From the NCBI GenBank assembly GCA_002368865.1, contig DFDT01000047.1, positions 1-7,386 on the forward strand: a DNA stretch of 7,386 nucleotides, given 5' to 3'. Both the position numbers and the translations under genes were made by a program. This document shows, one piece after another, positions 4,241-7,386 of this stretch (positions within the stretch are counted from its first letter, which is position 1; each line of letters opens with the position of its first letter). A model generated the notes under the pieces. It had not been told where the DNA came from, did no database searches, and worked only from the letters and a program-made list of their open reading frames with translations. The DNA is from Lachnospiraceae bacterium UBA3821 (lineage in GTDB: Bacteria; Bacillota; Clostridia; Lachnospirales; Lachnospiraceae).

Positions 4241-4992
4241 ATATTTTCCTCAAGACGAAACGCCGGATTCTCCGGTGTGATCTCAAAGGACATCTCCTCG
4301 TTTTTCACCGGATGTCGAAAGCACAGTCGGTTGGCGCAGAGTGCCACATTTCTCACACCGAGCTCCCTGCTGACCTGTTTTGACAACTCCGTGCCGTATT
4401 TGATATCTCCCAGGATCGGCAGTCCGGCATGAGAAAGCTGCGCCCTGATCTGGTGAAATCGTCCTGTATCGATCTCAACATCCAGCAAACACACCGTTAC
4501 CGACTCCGACACAGAACCCGCCGCACGTTTTTCATCCTGCAGCGGATGCTGCCGTTTGTTTTGCACCCGGTACCTCAGACTGGCTTTCCGCGCTCCTTTT
4601 TCCTGGATCAGTCCCGCTTTTTCGGAATCAGGGATCTCCTCCGCAGAGAGGATTTCTGCCCGATTGTCTTTTGTCTTATAGAGATAATCCACCAGTTTGG
4701 CCTGGCTTTCTTTCGGTTCCCCGCACACCATGGCGAGATACCGCTTCTTCAATGCATTTGACGCCAACTGCTTTACAAGCTGTGCCGATACTTTTTCCGT
4801 TTTCCCGAGGACCAGAAGTCCTTCCACGGGCTGGTCCAGGCGATGCACCAGTCCCAGATAAGAACAGCCCAGATAATTCTTTACCTCGCTCTCCAGATCC
4901 GGCTGTCCGATCTTGTTCGTCTGTGTGGCCAGCCCTGCCGGTTTCTGTACCACCAGTAAAAATTCGTCTTCATAAATGATTTTTGCCTGCAT
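4234..4992 (-). CDS. RluA-family pseudouridine synthase
   Basis: A 252-aa enzyme that isomerises uridine to pseudouridine in structured RNA (rRNA or tRNA) in the cytoplasm. Early KPAG (17-20), the catalytic motif HRLD (50-53, Asp53 as nucleophile) in the context LVHRLDQPVEGLLVLGK, HQIRAQLSHAG (180-190) and GDIKYG (195-200) are all in the family order. The usual HRLDxxTSGL reads HRLDQPVEGL here, a variant of the residues after the catalytic Asp; the Asp itself is kept. There is no S4 RNA-binding domain at the N-terminus, unlike RluD or RluB. The target uridine cannot be assigned, so no symbol is given. ATG 4992 has AGGTGAG just upstream, overlapping the end of the methyltransferase gene region; the intergenic gap is only 8 bp, so the two genes are almost certainly co-transcribed. 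Confidence 0.92.
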   Translation of the reverse strand: MQAKIIYEDEFLLVVQKPAGLATQTNKIGQPDLESEVKNYLGCSYLGLVHRLDQPVEGLLVLGKTEKVSAQLVKQLASNALKKRYLAMVCGEPKESQAKLVDYLYKTKDNRAEILSAEEIPDSEKAGLIQEKGARKASLRYRVQNKRQHPLQDEKRAAGSVSESVTVCLLDVEIDTGRFHQIRAQLSHAGLPILGDIKYGTELSKQVSRELGVRNVALCANRLCFRHPVKNEEMSFEITPENPAFRLEENIS

Positions 4993-5000
4993 ATCTCACC

Positions 5001-6437
5001 TCACCCCTTGCGCAATCCCTTCGGATAATGATTCTTCAGAATACCGCCCGCAAGTTTGCCCCAGCCAAGACCATATCCGTCCACAGTGACCAGGTACCAG
5101 CCCTTCTCCCCATCCAACGGGAAAGTCTGTCCGTTCAGATACATGGAAACCAATTTTGCCTGTTCTTCGTCCGCCAGACTAAATTGACATTTATGTCGTA
5201 TTTCATTGGGTGAAATTGCCAGCGCCAATGCGTGGGAAGGTTCAAACCGATCTTTTTTTATCGCCCCCAGCTGTAACCCGGGCCGCAGGACCTTCACCCC
5301 CTTTAAAGACGGCATATGATCCGGTGCAAGATAAAGATTATCCCCAAAACGCAGGAACAGGCCCTGCTTTAGTTGCTGATCCTGAGTCGACGCCGTATCC
5401 CGCCAGAAACTCCACCAGGGCTCCAGACTCTTATCCTTGGAAGAAATCCCTCTCTCCATACCACCCACCGCCATTGGCTCATAGGAAACGCCCTCTCCGA
5501 TCGCGGACATCTCTTTATTCTGCAGCACAGCGGCAAAATGTCCCTCCCCTTTTACCAGATGAGGCCACAGGCGCAAAGTACGATGGATCACAGAAGCAAT
5601 CTCTGCATCCGCCTCCGGACACCACTCCGGCCTTCCGTCACATTTTCCGGCAGGCAGTCCCATACGCTCCTTATCGACAGACAACAATTCAAATTCCGGA
5701 TGTCTCTGCAAAAAGCGACTGACACTGCCCTCATTTTCCGCAGGGGCAAAGGTACAGGTAGAATACACGATCCGACCGCCCGGCCGCAGCATTTTCGCCG
5801 CACAGTCCAGAATATCGTCCTGTCTGTCCGCACAGAGCTGTACATTTTCCGGACTCCACTCTCCGCAGGCAGCCTCATTTTTCCGGAACATTCCTTCTCC
5901 GGAACAGGGCGCATCCACCAGAATCTTGTCAAAATATCCGGGAAATTTTTCTGACAGTCTCGTCGGTTCCTCATTTGTCACACAGGCGTTGGATACTCCC
6001 AGCCGCTCTATATTCTCAGAAAGGATCTTAGCTCTCGCCGGATGGATCTCGTTTGCCACAAGCAGCCCCCTGCCCTGCAGATATCCTGCGATCTGCGTAC
6101 TCTTACCGCCCGGAGCCGCGCACAGGTCCAGCACCTTTTCCCCGGGCTGCACAGAAAGAAGCGGCACCACCGCCATCGCGCTGGGCTCCTGAATATAGTA
6201 GACGCCGGCCTCATGCAGGGGATGCTTGCCCGGCTGATCCTCCCTGCCATAATAATACCCGGACTCCTCCCATGACACAGGTGTCAGATCGAAATACTTT
6301 TCTAAGGCTCCCCCGGGCGCTTTCAGCGGATTGACGCGCAATGCCTGATAATTGTCCCGCTCAAAACTGCGCAGAAAATCTTCAAATTCTGCGCCCAGCA
6401 TATTCTGCATTCTCTCCGTAAATTTCTCCGGTAACAT
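5001..6437 (-). CDS. rsmF: RsmF-like 16S rRNA (cytosine-C5) methyltransferase
   Basis: A 478-aa AdoMet-dependent RNA m5C methyltransferase of the RsmB/RsmF/NSUN group. An N-terminal RNA-binding part (about 1-85) precedes the Rossmann-fold domain: motif I DLCAAPGGKST (104-114) binds AdoMet, motif IV DAPCSGEGMFRK (175-186, Cys178) and motif VI STCTFAPAENE (226-236, Cys228) carry the two cysteines of the m5C mechanism. The C-terminal region (about 355-478), containing LRPGLQLG and a GYGLGWGK near the end, matches the RsmF-type PUA-like extension. Length and domain order agree with RsmF, whose E. coli member methylates C1407 of 16S rRNA; the exact target here is inferred. The start ATG 6437 follows AGGGGAAG. 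It is the first gene of the cluster, driven by the promoter at 6504-6476. Confidence 0.92.
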   Translation of the reverse strand: MLPEKFTERMQNMLGAEFEDFLRSFERDNYQALRVNPLKAPGGALEKYFDLTPVSWEESGYYYGREDQPGKHPLHEAGVYYIQEPSAMAVVPLLSVQPGEKVLDLCAAPGGKSTQIAGYLQGRGLLVANEIHPARAKILSENIERLGVSNACVTNEEPTRLSEKFPGYFDKILVDAPCSGEGMFRKNEAACGEWSPENVQLCADRQDDILDCAAKMLRPGGRIVYSTCTFAPAENEGSVSRFLQRHPEFELLSVDKERMGLPAGKCDGRPEWCPEADAEIASVIHRTLRLWPHLVKGEGHFAAVLQNKEMSAIGEGVSYEPMAVGGMERGISSKDKSLEPWWSFWRDTASTQDQQLKQGLFLRFGDNLYLAPDHMPSLKGVKVLRPGLQLGAIKKDRFEPSHALALAISPNEIRHKCQFSLADEEQAKLVSMYLNGQTFPLDGEKGWYLVTVDGYGLGWGKLAGGILKNHYPKGLRKG

Positions 6438-6475
6438 TTTCTTCCCCTTATCTGCCGCATCTTTGTTCTCAGGGT

Positions 6476-6504
6476 ATCATACCATATTCGAAAAAGGCTT
6501 GCAA
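6476..6504 (-). promoter_or_regulatory. Promoter of the rsmF cluster
   Basis: On the minus strand TTGCAA (6504-6499), a 17-bp spacer and TATGAT (6481-6476) form a good vegetative promoter. TGG before the -10 gives a TGN extension. The start would be near 6469, leaving a leader of about 30 nt with the AGGGGAAG ribosome binding site. Confidence 0.75.
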
Positions 6505-6527
6505 TCATCACGCTTTCCATCTATACT
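6499..6527 (+). promoter_or_regulatory. Promoter of the cellulase gene, sharing its -35 with the divergent promoter
   Basis: TTGCAA (6499-6504), a 17-bp spacer and TATACT (6522-6527) face the cellulase gene. TTGCAA is its own reverse complement, so the same six base pairs serve as -35 for both divergent promoters, each at 17-bp spacing. The start would be near 6534. Confidence 0.75.
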
Positions 6528-6534
6528 GATTTTG

Positions 6535-6557
6535 AGCTTTTAAATAAGCTTTTAAAC
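6535..6557 (+). repeat. Direct repeat AGCTTTTAAA in the cellulase leader
   Basis: Two perfect copies (6535-6544 and 6548-6557) have a 13-bp period and lie right at or after the predicted transcription start of the cellulase gene. The position suits a repressor or RNA-binding site; no regulator is visible in the window. Confidence 0.5.
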
Positions 6558-6580
6558 TATGGGAAACGGAGGATTTTTCC

Positions 6581-7386
6581 TTGAAATACAAAAAACTGAT
6601 AACGATCTGTCTGTCCGCCTTGTGCATCGGCACAATGGCCGCATGTGGAGGACAAGCGACAATGAATGAAGAAAATACGGCACTTGTGGAATCCATTGCG
6701 GAATCAGTGGCCGCCTCCGTGGCAGAGTCGGTAGCCGAGTCCGCCATGGGCATTTCCGAAGATCAGGAAAGCAGCAGTAACCCGGCCGGGACAAAAGCCA
6801 AACTGTCTTCCACAAACGGAACCGTACAAACCGAAAGTTCCGCTGCACAAAATACACAGACCGCTCAAGAGTCAAGCGCTCAGGCACAGACTGCGCAGGC
6901 GTCAAGCACACAGGCACAGACCGCTCCGACACCAAGCTCGCAGGCGCAGACACCTGCAGTCAAAACCTCCGGCGCCGGATTTGCAGGCACTCACGGCGCA
7001 TTGCACTTAGACGGCACCAAGCTGGTAGACCAAAACGGTGATCCGATCCAGCTCTACGGTATGTCCACCCACGGTCTTGCCTGGTTTCCGGACTATGTGA
7101 ATTATGACGGTTTTCAGACTCTGCGGGATGATTGGAATACCAACTGTGTCCGCCTGGCCATGTATCCCCACGAGTACGGCGGATATTGCACCGGCGGTGA
7201 CCAGAACAATCTGAAATCTCTGGTGAGAACCGGCGTAGATGCGGCCACAGACTTAGGGATGTACGTAATCATCGACTGGCATGTGCTGCAGGAGCAGGAC
7301 CCCAATGTTTATAAAGAACAGGCGAAGTCTTTTTTCCAGGAGATGTCCTCGACTTACGCGGATCACACCAATATCCTCTATGAGAT
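6581..7386 (+). CDS. Lipid-anchored GH5 endoglucanase, 3' end outside window
   Basis: Partial product of 268 complete codons. The start is TTG 6581, 7 nt after GGAGGA (6568-6573); it places a basic start and hydrophobic segment before the lipobox MAAC with Cys22, and no in-frame ATG keeps this signal peptide. Residues 23-130 are a low-complexity linker: VAES/VAAS repeats at 36-54 and QAQTA-type Ser/Thr/Gln/Ala repeats at 93-124. From about 137 the catalytic domain of a glycoside hydrolase family 5 (subfamily 2-like) endoglucanase begins: LVDQNGDPIQLYGMSTHGLAWF (148-169), VRLAMYPHEYGG (190-201), LGMYVIIDWHVL (225-236). The sequence stops at NILYE, exactly before the Asn-Glu-Pro with the acid/base Glu, so catalytic competence cannot be judged. 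The family cleaves beta-1,4-glucan; the anchor places it on the cell surface, where it would release oligosaccharides for uptake. It is transcribed divergently from rsmF. Confidence 0.9.
   Translation, partial: MKYKKLITICLSALCIGTMAACGGQATMNEENTALVESIAESVAASVAESVAESAMGISEDQESSSNPAGTKAKLSSTNGTVQTESSAAQNTQTAQESSAQAQTAQASSTQAQTAPTPSSQAQTPAVKTSGAGFAGTHGALHLDGTKLVDQNGDPIQLYGMSTHGLAWFPDYVNYDGFQTLRDDWNTNCVRLAMYPHEYGGYCTGGDQNNLKSLVRTGVDAATDLGMYVIIDWHVLQEQDPNVYKEQAKSFFQEMSSTYADHTNILYE

Noticed and set aside
4167..4286. A 40-residue N-terminal extension of the AI-2E-family protein from ATG 4286.
   Set aside because: It would overlap the preceding gene by 53 bp and is Arg-rich and unlike the family; ATG 4166 has a better ribosome binding site and family-like N-terminus.

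Overview
The window looks like chromosomal DNA of a Gram-positive anaerobe of the Clostridia, most likely Lachnospiraceae. This is an inference from three things: strong AGGAGG-type ribosome binding sites, a housekeeping cluster typical of that group (AI-2E/YtvI-type membrane protein, RluA-type pseudouridine synthase, RsmF-type rRNA methyltransferase), and a lipid-anchored GH5 cellulase. No rRNA, tRNA, CRISPR array, transposase or integrase is visible.

Left part (1-3110) is AT-richer and looks accessory. It starts with a Glu/Ser/Thr-repeat lipoprotein (50-634) of unknown function and a hairpin. Next comes a compact locus (728-1125) that I read as a type I toxin-antitoxin module: a 33-aa hydrophobic peptide on the minus strand with a long structured leader, convergent with a strongly promoted ~90-nt RNA on the plus strand. 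The two transcripts share one bidirectional terminator. After a 180-bp non-coding stretch come two coupled plus-strand genes (165 aa and a 35-aa membrane peptide) closed by a strong terminator; they resemble conjugative-element accessory genes. A 269-aa minus-strand orphan protein with an internal duplication (2200-3009) ends this part.

Middle part (3111-6437) is GC-richer and is a minus-strand housekeeping cluster. In transcription order it holds RsmF-like rRNA m5C methyltransferase, RluA-family pseudouridine synthase (8 bp downstream), then an AI-2E-family membrane protein (67 bp downstream). The first two both modify RNA and are probably co-transcribed.

Right part (6438-7386): a 143-bp divergent intergenic region in which the rsmF promoter and the promoter of the plus-strand cellulase gene share one palindromic TTGCAA as their -35 element. 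The cellulase gene begins at TTG 6581, encodes a lipoprotein with a long Ala/Ser/Gln/Thr linker and a GH5 catalytic domain, and is cut by the window end just before the expected catalytic Asn-Glu-Pro.

The most interesting item is the small toxin/antisense-RNA locus. Neither of its two genes is long enough for routine ORF calling, and its two RNAs start with related sequences.
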